From the NCBI RefSeq assembly GCF_024323335.1, contig NC_066579.1:360468665-360532664 (forward strand): a stretch of 64,000 bases of DNA, read 5' to 3'. The position numbers and the translations under genes are program-made. This stretch comes from Lathyrus oleraceus. Its lineage: Eukaryota > Streptophyta > Magnoliopsida > Fabales > Fabaceae. The notes below the pieces were generated by a model that saw only the letters and a list, made by a program, of their open reading frames with translations, was not told the DNA's origin and ran no database searches. Below are positions 1 through 10,209 of the stretch, piece after piece. Position 1 is the first letter of the stretch. Each line of letters opens with the position of its first letter.

Positions 1-3000
1 TTTTATGAGATGAAATATTTCCAAGTTTAACAATAAAATTAAATATGTCTACTTAAACTTTTATGTTTGGAGTGAGAGCTGATTCAACTTTTATGAGCAT
101 GTGATATGAGGTTACATTATAGGTCATTTTGGACCTATACCATTGAACAAGTGATTTTTCCAAACTTCAAAAATGCATAACTCTATCATTCCAAATCCAA
201 ATGACATGAAATTGGTGACCATTTTGAAGGTCTTTGAAATAGATACAACTTTTATGAAGACACTTTTCTCATTTTAAGCTCACATAAAAAGTTAAGCAAG
301 GTGGAATATTGAGGTATATGGCTTGACACTTAGAAAATTTTTCAACATGTTGAAATTTACAAACTTCCACCTCAAAATTCTCCATATTCCAAGCTCCAAA
401 TGAAAAAGTGTTAAACATCAAACTTGTTCTCCTTGATCCAAGCTTTCCAAAGAACCCAAGTTCATGCATTTTGGACGAGATTTGCTAGGTCTTCGCATGG
501 CTTTAACAAGGCTGCATCATTGGAAAGAATCAATTGCATAAACTTCAGTTCACAATGCCTTACCATTCAAGCTTCATTCAGACCTCAATTGGAATCATTT
601 TGGACCTTTTTGCATTGCATCATGGGCCTATACATGCCCATGCACTCGTGCCATCAACATTGCTAATTTTGGACAAATTTTTGAAGTGTGCAAATATCAT
701 TCATTCATGCTATAAATACATGACCTCTGTGCTCATTTGAATCACACCTTGCGCGCCAACTTTTCCCCCCATTGAAACCCTCATATTCTAAAGGAAAACC
801 TGATAAATTTCAATTTGAAATTTGAGTTTGAATCTCAACTGTTGGAGATTCAAGAACCCCAGGATCCAAAGCCTTGCAACCTCTCTAATCACTTCCTGCT
901 AGCTTCTCAAGTGTGATCAGATCGTGTTTGGAGCAAGCAATATCAAGAACTGCATAACATTAAAGGTAATTTTCAGAAAACTTCATCTCTTCGATTCTCA
1001 CTCAATTCTACTCAATTCTCTTGGATCTTTGGTTGTCTGAAGTCCTACCAATGTAGGCAAGAAGATTGAGTTGCTTAGAGGTCAAATCGACGCAACTCAG
1101 TTGACACACCTCAAATTTCAACTCCTCATATCTTTCTATATATGTGGAGTTAGTTAAAATTGAGGTCAAATTCGTGCTCTACGCCATTTTTTCTTTCCGA
1201 TCATGTCCTCTTTTTTCATTTATGTGATGGTGATGACTGAACCAGTCCGGTGAGCCTCGTCTGAGAAGGTGACTGGAGGTCCAGTGTCGGTGGTGTGCTG
1301 GACAGGTTCTGAGCCACATGATCATTTCAAAATGTTTTAATCTTACGTGTCCATTGTGATTACCATCCTTGCAGCGTGCTGACTCGTATGTCTGGTGGAA
1401 CGCGCATTTAGACCACTTGATATTCCATCTCAATTGATGAGGGAGATCAAGTGGCTCACGTTTTTTCACATTTTCTGATTTTTGTTTTATTCCTTTAATT
1501 TTCATTAATTCATATTAATTTTAATATTGATCCAAAAAATATGTAAGTTTCACCAAAAAATTTCAAAAAATTTCCTCTTTCATATTCTGAATTAAAATTA
1601 TTTTTTTGGATAACTATTAATATTTTTCATGATCTAATTGATTTTGTGATTATTTTTAATTGTTTAAAAATACTTTTAAGTCTTTAAAAATTCTAAAAAA
1701 AATTCTCCAAGGTCATTTGACCTTGTTTGACCTATGACGAATCTCATGGCCATTTCTTTGGTGTTTTGATGAGGTTTTAGGAATTTGAAAAGCCATATTT
1801 AATTTAAATGCCTTATTTTAGTATTTTTAATTCGAATAAATTCCAATTAATTGTGTTGACCAATTGTTATGACTTGTTTGAGTTTGACTCTTGTTGTTGG
1901 GCCTTGGTCAAGGTTGATTTGACTTTGTCAAGTTAATATCATTGGATTTAGGGGATTGATGGAATGTACATTCCATCTCCCAAAATAAATGTATGATATT
2001 AATTTGGTAAAAGTCCTCCTTTGACCAATTTGAGTTTTGATCCATTCCCCTCACTCTTCATCTCATTCCCCTTCTTTATGCATCCATTTTATTTGGCCTA
2101 TGATATCTCAAAGCCCTAAGGCTAGTTGATTGAAAAATCAACATAAGTATGGATGAGATTAGGCCACCTCTTTTGCATATTCTTTTTGTGTGTGGTATGT
2201 TTCATGAGCATAGTCCATTATACTATGTCTCAAACATGCATTAACACCAAAATTCTATTGCCCGACCTCAAATAGTTGTGACTTTTACATAATTCCAATT
2301 ACGATTGCTTAACATAGCGCTAAATTTGTGACACAAAAGGCATAGCATTCTAGTTAATGAGATTGTAAGTCTCCCCTCTTTCATGGTATTGTGTGGAAAC
2401 TTGGCCTTTTTTCCTTCCTTTGGAAGGTATCTTGGCTCAAGGATCCATGCGTGTGATAAGTGGGTTGAGTGTTCTCCAAAGAATGACTTAAAAATGAAAA
2501 GCAAAAGCAAAACAATACTAACTTCTAACCCATTAACAACTAACTTTTAATTTCAAGCCATTTACTTTAATGTCATTTAATTTTAGTCTTTATTCATTTG
2601 CCATTATTCATACCATTCTAATTGTTTATGTTAATGCAATTTTCACTTTGTCCATTTGGACCATATTGTGTGATATATCTTGTTTGTGTATACTTTGCTT
2701 GTTTGTGTGGTCTTTGACCATTAATGTACATAATAACAACAAAAACCCTAAAAACTTTTGTGTGGACTGTTGGCTTGATCTTGGACAAATGGACTTAGAA
2801 CTTAGGCAACATTCCTATGGTAAAGGACTTGGCCAATGCCAACATTCTGTGAAGCCAAGTGCTTGCAATTTGAAACTTCATCTGATACATCATTCAAGAT
2901 CCCTCTGAGTTCATCTGCAACATGATCATTGTGAAGCTGTTATTTTGAACCTGTGACTTGTGGAATTCATCTGTTACATGGGCTAATCTAAAGAAGATCA

Positions 3001-3690
3001 TCGAGTGGCTAATCTTGGATGTGGCTATCTTTATTTGATGCCTTTTCTCTTCAAGATAATATAATTGTGCATTTGTGTGTTGCTTGATTCTAAATGTCCA
3101 AGGGAATTCTGGGTTTCTATTGACATTCTTGTCTATTGGATTGCTACCCATTGGTCAGATCTTTTCAACTCTTAACTTTTAATTTTTTGTATAAGATTAG
3201 TCTCTTCATCTTCTCCCCATTTCTTTAATTTCAAAGTCTCCCCCTCCCTTTTCAAATCTTCTTTGATTGAACTTATTTTGTTCTAAAGTTTGACCACTTT
3301 GTAAAAATATAGAAACTTTGGCTTTATGCCATTGCATTTTCAAACTTCGTTTCTTAAATCAAAATTTGTAAATAAACTTAACTATACTTGACTTAAACTT
3401 TCAGAAAAGCCAAAAAAGAACTAACTCGTTCAAACCATTTTCAGGCCATTTCTGCCTTTCAAACTTAATTTTTATTAAAAGCAATGCATCCACTTTGAAA
3501 TTTGTATCACGAACTACGAAGTTTTGATCCCTCATTTTTATGTTGGTATGTAGGCACAAATCTAAAGGTCTTGTCAAACACATATAATTAATGAATTCTT
3601 TTCTGATCCCCCCATTCTATTTGTTTGTAAACATCATTTTCTACCAAATACATATGCATACAAAAAGGACTCCCTAGGAGTACCTAGGAC
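1..3690 (+). mobile_element. Ogre-like Ty3/gypsy LTR fragment (5' part off window)
   Basis: No coding capacity. The stretch reads like the reverse complement of the LTR at 56279-61240. The clearest block is 2260-2330 against the complement of about 57890-57960, which share the words GATTGCTTAACATAGCGC and TAGTTGTGACTT. A second is 3630-3690 against the complement of about 56500-56560, sharing CTCCCTAGGAGTACCTAGGA. A TATA box at 711 fits + orientation. The first 700 bases have the repeated 'ggtcattttggaccta / acttttatgaa' style seen near 60100-60550 in the other copy. The right limit is where similarity fades. The left end lies outside the window. Short ORFs here are chance. Confidence 0.7.
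711..718 (+). promoter_or_regulatory. TATA box of the left LTR
   Basis: TATAAATA in a GC-poor context, followed about 30 bases on by a C-rich stretch, as at an LTR U3/R boundary. It sets the orientation of this LTR as +. The start site is inferred only. Confidence 0.5.
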
Positions 3691-3780
3691 ACGTCGGGTA
3701 CATCTGGATAATAGGAAGAAGCGCGAGTTTCTCTGATTACTAGGAATTCCCAAAGGTAGGTTCTAAAGTTATGTTTTCGA

Positions 3781-4117
3781 GGAAGGAACTTAGACTCATG
3801 GATCATGTTCAAAACTTCCTCGCAATAATGGGCTAGCCACATCGTGATGGGAGTTCTGAGCTGATCTGATCTAAGTGGGATTCTCGTATTGTTCGAACAG
3901 GGTGTAGACCCTTCGGTTCAATACTACATAATCACCCATCATGAAAACAAAACCTGGGTTTAAGGCGAGGTTCCCAGAGTCACGGATCGTATTTAGAATT
4001 TCCACATAATAATGGGCTAGCCATATTATGATGGAAACTCCAAACAAATCTACTATAGGTGGAGTCTTCGTATTGTCCCAATGAGGTGTACACCCCTCGG
4101 TTCAATACTACACAACT
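3781..4117 (+). repeat. Diverged tandem duplication (about 182-bp period)
   Basis: Copy 1 (about 3781-3932) and copy 2 (about 3965-4117) share AATAATGGGCTAGCCA, then a 'gatggnantc' block, then 'cgtattgt', and end in TTCGGTTCAATACTACA or CTCGGTTCAATACTACA. Between blocks they are well diverged. The repeat lies between the left LTR fragment and the first recognisable codons of element X. It could be the LTR's own end, a 5' leader, or an unrelated repeat. I see no gene in 3691-4229. Confidence 0.7.
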
Positions 4118-4229
4118 CCAGGTTCTAAGTTCTTCTCGAAGCTCGGGTGTGGAGCTTATCTCACAGCATACATCAAGCCACATTTCAAAGCATCAAGACA
4201 AATTACATACAACAGTCACTCCCTAAGAG

Positions 4230-5339
4230 AAGATGTCAGATGAAAAACTAGTGAGGAAAATACTCAGGTGACTCCCTAAGAGATTTTCCATGAAAGTGAC
4301 AGCCATAGAAGAATCTCAAGACATTTGCAATATGAGAGTGGATGAGATAATTGGATCCCTCCAAACATTTGAGTTGGGAATGTGTTATGGATCTGAAAAG
4401 AATGTCAAAAGCATAACCTTCATGTCAAAAGCTGAAGAGAAAGAGGAAGAAAGTGGTCAAGATACTGATGAAGATCTGGCAAATGATGTAGCATTACTGG
4501 GAAGACAGTTCAACAAACTTCTGAAAAAGATGGATGTAAGGTCTAAGTCTAATGTCAAGAATATCTCATCTAACATCAGTAGGTCCAATAATGCTGGAAG
4601 AAGAACAAGATCTAATGAAAAGTCCAAAGAAGGAAAAGGAGTTTAGTGCCATGAATGTGATGGGTATGGACACATTAGAGCTGAATGTGGGACTTACCTC
4701 AAGAAATAGAAGAAGAGTCTTGCTGCTACTTGGTCTGATGAATGTGAAACAGAAGGAGAGTCTGCAAATCTTGTGACTGCCTTGACTGGAAGATGGGGTT
4801 CTGATGAAGACTCAAGTGATGATGAAGTAACCTTTGACGAGTTAGCCACTACCTACAGAAAGTTATGTCACAAAAGTGAAGAAGTGTGTCAACAAGTGGA
4901 AAGTCGGAAGAAATTGATTACACAACTGGAGAATGAGAAGACATAACACTTGGAAACCATCTCTAAGCTAAAGACTGAAACAGTGTTCTTGAACTCCAAA
5001 CAGGATGAGATGACAAAGTATGTCAGAATGCTAAACAATGGATCTAACACCTTAGACAAAATTCTCCAGACTGGAAAAAGGGCAGGAGACAAGTCTGGCC
5101 TTGGGTTCAATGAACCCAAACCTGAGTGTAGTCACACTGGTAGCAAACCAAAGATGTCACATCATGTGTCACAACATCATAAGGGAAGACAACATAAAGG
5201 AAAACACCAAAGATGGAGATGTCATTACTGTGGAAAATTTGGCCACATAAAACCATTATGATATAAGTTATATGGCTATCCTAGTCCTTCTCATCATCAA
5301 CCTAGACCCAAACATCACATCCCTGTCAACAGAAAATAA
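4230..5339 (+). pseudogene. gag: Element X gag, N-terminally truncated
   Basis: Gag forms the particle around the element RNA. Frame 3 holds recognisable gag from about 4230. A TGA sits at 4269, then an open stretch at 4290-4643. A TAG at 4644 lies immediately before the first zinc knuckle (CHECDGYGHIRAEC, C-X2-C-X4-H-X4-C). More stops follow near 4710 and 4944. A second knuckle, CHYCGKFGHIKP, is near 5220, and its last Cys codon is replaced by TGA. The region between is acidic and helical, probably coiled coil. All stops fall in one continuous frame, which points to nonsense decay, not misassembly. The short repeat ACTCCCTAAGAGA at 4218 and 4271 may mark the 5' breakpoint. Only the C-terminal part of a normal SIRE gag is left. 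Confidence 0.8.
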
Positions 5340-5690
5340 TGGGTTCCTAGGACTGGTGTTACTAACCTGATAGCTCACACTTCCTTCAGAGTTTCAGCCA
5401 AAGAAGACTGGTATTTTGACAGTGGATGCTCCAGACACATGACTGGAAGCAAAAACATGCTAATTGATCTTCATCCTCATGCCACCAGCTATGTAACCTT
5501 TGGTGATGGAGCAAAGGGTGAAATCAAGGGGATTGGAAAGCTAAACTGTCCTAGAGTCCCTAACCTTGACAATGTCCTACTTGTTAAAGGACTGACTGCA
5601 AACCTAATTAGCATCAGTTAACTATATGACCAAGGTCTAACTGTTAACTTCACAAAAACTGAATGTCTAATTACTAATAAAGAAAATGAA
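5340..5690 (+). pseudogene. pol: Element X aspartic protease
   Basis: Retroviral-type aspartic protease, which cuts the Gag-Pol polyprotein. The active-site motif DSG is seen in WYFDSGCSRHMTG (about 5410-5450), followed by a beta-rich stretch (YVTFGDGAKGEIKGIGKL) typical of copia proteases. The frame is the same as gag. A TAA lies at 5337, before the domain, and another at about 5619, where the segment ends SIS-stop-LYDQG. The catalytic Asp survives but the domain cannot be made as one piece with its neighbours. Confidence 0.75.
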
Positions 5691-6827
5691 GTGATCATGA
5701 AAGGAGTCAGGTCTAAGGACAACTGCTATATGTGGAGTTCTCAAGAAACTGGTTATTCATCAATGTGTACTCTAGCCAAAGAAGAAGAAGTGAAGATATG
5801 GCATCAAAGATTGGGTCATCTGCATCTTAAAGGAATGAAGAGGATTATATCTGTTGAAGCTATCAGAGGAATCCCAAACTTAAAGATTGATGAAGGAAGA
5901 GTTTGTGGGGCGCGTCAGATTGGAAAACAGACAAAGATGTCACATCAGAAGCTCAGACATGACACCACTTCCAGAGTGCTGGAACTTCTCCACATGGACT
6001 TGATGGGACCTATGCAGGTGGAAAGTCTTGGTGGGAAAAAGTATGTTTATATGGTGGTGGATGACTTCTCCAGATACACCTGGGTCAATTTTATAAGGGA
6101 AAAATCTTATGTATTTGAGGTATTCAAAAATCTTTGCCTAAGACTTCAAAAAGAAAAAGAAAGTCAGGTTATAAGAATCAGAAGTGATCATGGGAAAGAA
6201 TTTGAGAACAACAAATTTGCTGGATTCTGTGCATCTAAAGGAATTAGTCATGAGTTCTCATCTCCCATTACCCCTCAACAAAATGGTGTGGTAGAAAGGA
6301 AAAATAGAACTCTCCAAGAATCTGCCAGAGCTATGATTCATGCTAAGAAATTGCCCTACCATTTCTGGGCTGAAGCTATGAACTTAGCCTACTATGTTCA
6401 GAACAGAGTAACCTTGAAGAAAGGGACTCCTACTACTTTATATGAAGTTTGGAAAGGAAAAAGACCTACTTTCAAATACTTCCATGTGTTTGGTAGTAAA
6501 TGTTATATCTTGACTGATCGTGAACAAAGAAGGAAGATGGATCCCAAGAGTGATGAAGGAATATTTTTGGGCTACTTAACAAACAACAGAGCATTTAGAG
6601 TCTTTAATTCCAGAACAAAAGTACTGATGGAATCTATCAATGTTGTGGTTGATGATCAACAGACTGATGTCACAGACGATGTTGAGACATCTCTAATGAT
6701 GCACCAGCTGATTTCCCAGACAAAAGTAATGAGAATGAACTCACTCAAGTTGAACCTGAAGCTGACAAAATTAATAAAGGACCCTCTATCAGAATTCAGA
6801 AGGATCATCCTAAAGATCTCATTATAG
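5691..6827 (+). pseudogene. pol: Element X integrase
   Basis: Integrase inserts the cDNA into chromosomes. The frame is open for 378 codons. The N-terminal HHCC zinc domain is visible as WHQRLGHLHLKG and VCGARQ, but the second Cys is Arg (TGT to CGT), so zinc binding is probably lost. The DDE core follows: Asp in LLHMDLMGPM, Asp in RSDHGKEF and Glu in NGVVERKNRTL. Further on are FHVFGSKCY and the GIFLGY region. A frameshift near 6690 moves the true linker to frame 2, so the last 45 or so residues of this ORF are out of frame. Confidence 0.85.
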
Positions 6828-7950
6828 GAGACCCAAATAAAGGGGTCACGACTAGATCAAGGGAAGTGATCTCACATGGTTGTTTTGTGTCGAAGATTGA
6901 GCCTAGGAATGTCAAGGAAGCCTTGACTGATGAATTCTGGATCAATGCCATGCATGAAGAGTTAGGCCAATTCAAGAGAAATGAAGTATGGGAACTGGTT
7001 CCAAGACCTGAAGGAATAAATATCATTGGAACAAAGTGGATTTACAAGAATAAATATGATGAACAAGGGGTGATTACTAAAAATAAATCAAGATTAGTAG
7101 CACAAGGATACACTCAAGTTGAAGGAGTTGACTTTGATGAAACATTTGCCCTTGTAGCTCGCCTTGAATCCATTAGACTATTGCTTGGAGTGGCATGTAT
7201 TCTGAAGTTTAAACTGTTCCAAATGGATGTAAAAAGTGCCTTCTTGAATGGTTACTTAAATGAGGAAGTGTATGTTGAACAACCTAAAGGGTTTACATAT
7301 CCAAATCCTCCAAAGCATGTGTATAAGTTGAGGAAAGCCCTCTATGGTTTGTAACAAGCTCCTAGGGCTTGGTATGATAGACTCACAATGTTTCTCATTA
7401 ACAATGGATACAGGAAGGGAGGCATTGACAAGACCTTATTTGTTAATAATGGAGGAGGAAAACTCATGGTGGCTCAAATATATGTGGATGATATTGTGTT
7501 TGGTGGGATATCAGATCAGATGGTCGAACATTTTGTTAAACAAATGCAGTCTGAATTTTAAATGAGCCTTGTTGGAAAGCTGGCCTATTTTCTTGGGCTA
7601 CAAGTCAAGCAGATGGAAGATTCTATCTTTCTATCTCAAAGCAAATATGCCAAAAACATTTTAAAGAAGTTTGGCATGGAGAATGCAAGTCATAAAAGGA
7701 CACCTGCTCCTACACATCTGAAAGTCTCCAAAGATGAAAATGGTGTTAGTGTAGATCAAAGTCTCTACAGAAGCATGATAGGTAGTATGCTATATCTCAC
7801 AACAAGCAAACCTGACATTGCTTTTGCTGTAGGTGTTTGTGCTAGATATCAAGCTGAACCAAAAGTCAGTCACATAAACCAAGTGAAAAGGATACTGAAA
7901 TATGTCAATGGCACCAATGACTATGGGATGTTGTACACTCATGGATCTGG
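6700..7950 (+). pseudogene. pol: Element X reverse transcriptase
   Basis: Reverse transcriptase copies element RNA to cDNA. It is read in frame 2. It begins with the linker (SREVISHGCFVSKIEPRNVKEAL), then WIYKNKYDEQG, KSRLVAQGYTQVEGVDFDETFA, and FQMDVKSAFLNG with the first catalytic Asp. The catalytic box is AQIYVDDIVFGG near 7480. Stops interrupt it at 7352 (after KALYGL) and 7559 (after MQSEF), both in the frame that continues perfectly on each side. The catalytic residues are intact but the protein is dead. Confidence 0.85.
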
Positions 7951-8431
7951 ATCTATGCTGACTGGATATTGTGATGCTGACTGGGCTGGAAGTGTTGATG
8001 ATAGGAAAAGCACATCAGGATGATGTTTCTTCTTAGGGAACAACTTAATATCATGGTTTAGTAAGAAACAAAATTGTGTGTCTCTGTCCACTGCTGAAGC
8101 TGAATATATAGCAGTTGGAAGTAGTTGTTCTCAACTGGTTTGGATGAAACAGGTTCTGACTGAATACAATGTCACGCAAGATGTCATGACATTGTACTGT
8201 GACAACCTGAATGCTATAAATATTTCTAAGAATCCTATTCAGCACAGCAGGACAAAACACATTGATATTCGTCATCATTTTATTAGAGAACTAGTGGAAG
8301 ATAAAATCATAGCCCCGGAGCATGTTGTTACTGAAATGCAGTTAGCTGATATATTTACAAAGGCTTTGGATGCTAATCAATTTGAATGTCTAAGAGGGAA
8401 ATTAGGGATTTGTATCTATGAGAATTTGTAG
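7951..8431 (+). pseudogene. pol: Element X RNase H
   Basis: RNase H removes the RNA strand during cDNA synthesis. Visible are GYCDADWAGSVDDRKSTSG, an in-frame TGA at 8021, then LSTAEAEYIAV and LYCDNLNAI, and the closing HIDIRHHFIRELVED and LADIFTKALD signature of copia elements. The acidic catalytic set (D in CDADW, E in AEAEY, D in YCDN) is present. The ORF ends at TAG 8429-8431, which is probably an evolved leaky stop (see the next feature). Confidence 0.85.
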
Positions 8432-8437
8432 CAATTA
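8429..8437 (+). promoter_or_regulatory. Stop-codon readthrough context (TAG CAA TTA)
   Basis: The pol stop is TAG followed by CAATTA, an exact match to the TMV-type rule UAG CAR YYA. The downstream frame stays open through the linker to the envelope-like ATG at 8639. Readthrough of this kind is known for soybean SIRE1. That it worked in this family is inference by homology. Confidence 0.75.
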
Positions 8438-8815
8438 ATTTGGAGTGGAAAAGGTAATAAAAATATTGTCTGCCCACTTAAAATAAAGTGCCCAATTTAT
8501 GGTAAATCATCACCTAGTATTGGAACTTCCATCTATTGCCCTTTCACACGCAACTTCTACTCAAACATTTCCACCTTCCTTCAACTTCATCAACCTTCTC
8601 TGCTAGGGCAACAAAAACCTTTCCACAAGAACAACAAGATGTCACAACATCTTTCACCATCTGGTTCTAAAACTACCAAACCTACGCATAAAGATAGAAC
8701 GCCCTCTATGAACTTTCTTAATGAAGATATTTTGGACGTGATTCCCCTGTCTGTCATTCCAGGCGACGCTCCTGGTTCATCCTCAACTGCATTCCCTACT
8801 CAAGGTAATAGTTCC
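8432..8815 (+). pseudogene. Element X envelope-like ORF, N-terminal part with pol linker
   Basis: After the TAG, frame 2 has no stop for 69 codons up to ATG 8639. From there it reads MSQHLSPSGSKTTKP, rich in Ser, Thr and Pro, until W interrupts it at 8815. The ORF resumes at 19837. SIRE elements carry such an envelope-like protein after pol. Its function is unproven, and I see no clear signal peptide or membrane segment here. Translation could begin at 8639 or arise as a Pol fusion by readthrough. Confidence 0.75.
8811..8815. repeat. Target site duplication of W, left copy (GTTCC)
   Basis: The same five bases as 19832-19836, directly before the LTR start TGTTGG. Confidence 0.9.
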
Positions 8816-9690
8816 TGTTGGTGTAAGCCCTAGAGGCCAATACTTTTGGTACTTGTATTGAATTATTTATTAATAATAAAAGGCTTTTTCTTTATTACGT
8901 TTGTTTAATAAATCCCTAGAATAGCTAGTCCGTTTAATGTATTAAGTGTCACTTAATCATGAGAACACATTAAACATAAGGACACTATTTTTAAAGTATC
9001 TGTAGTCGAGCTTTATTGTGAAGTGGGATGACATTAAAGCATTAAGACTATTATGTATATAGACTGATGATCACATCTCATGGATCATGGATAAGGAGTT
9101 ATCAAGTCTTAAACATGGGTATGAATATTAAGAGTAATATTTATACCGGATTGACCCGCTATGAGAATACTATATAGAAAGTTATGAAAAGTGTCATAAG
9201 TTATTCTCATGGTGATAATGGTGTATACCACTCTTCGACCTGAAACCACTATGGACCCTAGATGTAGAGTCGAGTGCTTTATTGCTGATCCAACATTGTC
9301 CGTAACTGGATAACCATAAAGACTGTTGATGGGTACTCCACGAAGCATGCTGAGGGACATGAGTGACCTAGATGGAATTTGCCCATCCTGCATAACAGGA
9401 TAAATGTCTATGGGCCCAATATTGAATTGGACAAGGATAACACGGTCTATGCCTTGTGTTCAATATAGACATAAGGGCAAAAGGGTAATTATACACATAA
9501 GTATTATCACAAAAGGAATTGTCAGATCACATGACATTTTCGTGTCTTGGGTAGCAGTGATGTGTTGCTAGATACCGCTCACTGTTTATTATGTTAAATG
9601 CGTGATTTAATATAATTGTCAACGTCACGAAAACCTACAGGGTCACACACAAAGGACGGATTGATGAGAGATAGAGTAACTAAGGAATAC

Positions 9691-9777
9691 CGTAAGGTAC
9701 GGTGCCCTTAAGTGAATTATAGAACATCGTAAGGTACGGTGTACTTGAGTAGAATACGAAATATGGTAAGGTACCAT
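9691..9777 (+). repeat. Three 37-bp-spaced palindromic boxes in W U3
   Basis: CGTAAGGTACGGT at 9691 and 9728 and GGTAAGGTACCAT at 9765, spaced exactly 37 bp and about 90-175 bp upstream of the TATA box. Each centres on a partial palindrome around GGTAC. Repeated boxes at this place are typical of LTR enhancers, but no factor is known to me. LTR 2 has the same set near 16757-16843. Confidence 0.7.
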
Positions 9778-9865
9778 GGGCTTAAGTGATTTTGGGCATA
9801 TTATAAGATATGGGCCAAAATACACTTAAGTGGGCTTTTTAGCTTGAAGCCCACACAAGTGGTTT

Positions 9866-9873
9866 TATAAATA
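9866..9873 (+). promoter_or_regulatory. TATA box, W LTR 1
   Basis: TATAAATA followed by GAACCC. Transcription should start about 25-32 bases on, near 9890-9900. This defines the U3/R boundary approximately. Confidence 0.7.
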
Positions 9874-10196
9874 GAACCCTTGTGCAGAAGCATTCATTGC
9901 GGTTGCATTATTTTCGTTTTCTCTCTCTCTCACTCAAAGCCTTCATTCGTACCAGCTAGCACTGAGATTGAAGGAATCCGTTCGTGTGGACTGAGTAGAG
10001 ACGTTGTCATCGTTCAACGTTCGTGATCGCTCCGTGGATCTGCATCAAAGGTTTTGATCGTCACAAGAGATCTGCACCAAAGGTTTCAACCGTCACAAGA
10101 GGTAAATATTCTATCACTGATCATGACCATTCGTAAGGATCTCTAAAGGAGAAAATTTTAATTTCCGCTGCGTTTTGGACCGCAATTCTCCTTCAG

Positions 10197-10209
10197 TGGT
10201 ATCAGAGCC
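10197..10209 (+). other. Primer binding site, W (initiator tRNA-Met)
   Basis: TGGTATCAGAGCC, one base after the LTR end, complementary to the 3' end of plant initiator tRNA-Met, the usual copia primer. Confidence 0.92.

Larger units (their letters stand above)
8816..10195 (+). repeat. Element W LTR 1 (5')
   Basis: 1,380 bp, starts TGTTGGTGTAAGCC and ends CTCCTTCA, the TG...CA form. It is immediately followed by one base and the primer site. U3 holds three spaced palindromes and a TATA box. Confidence 0.95.

Noticed and set aside
1179..1505. 108-codon minus-strand ORF in the left LTR
   Set aside because: No domain or homologous frame in the inverted LTR copy; its start is arbitrary.
4290..8431. 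Reading X as an active element
   Set aside because: At least ten in-frame stops, a frameshift, a lost zinc Cys in integrase and no 5' LTR.
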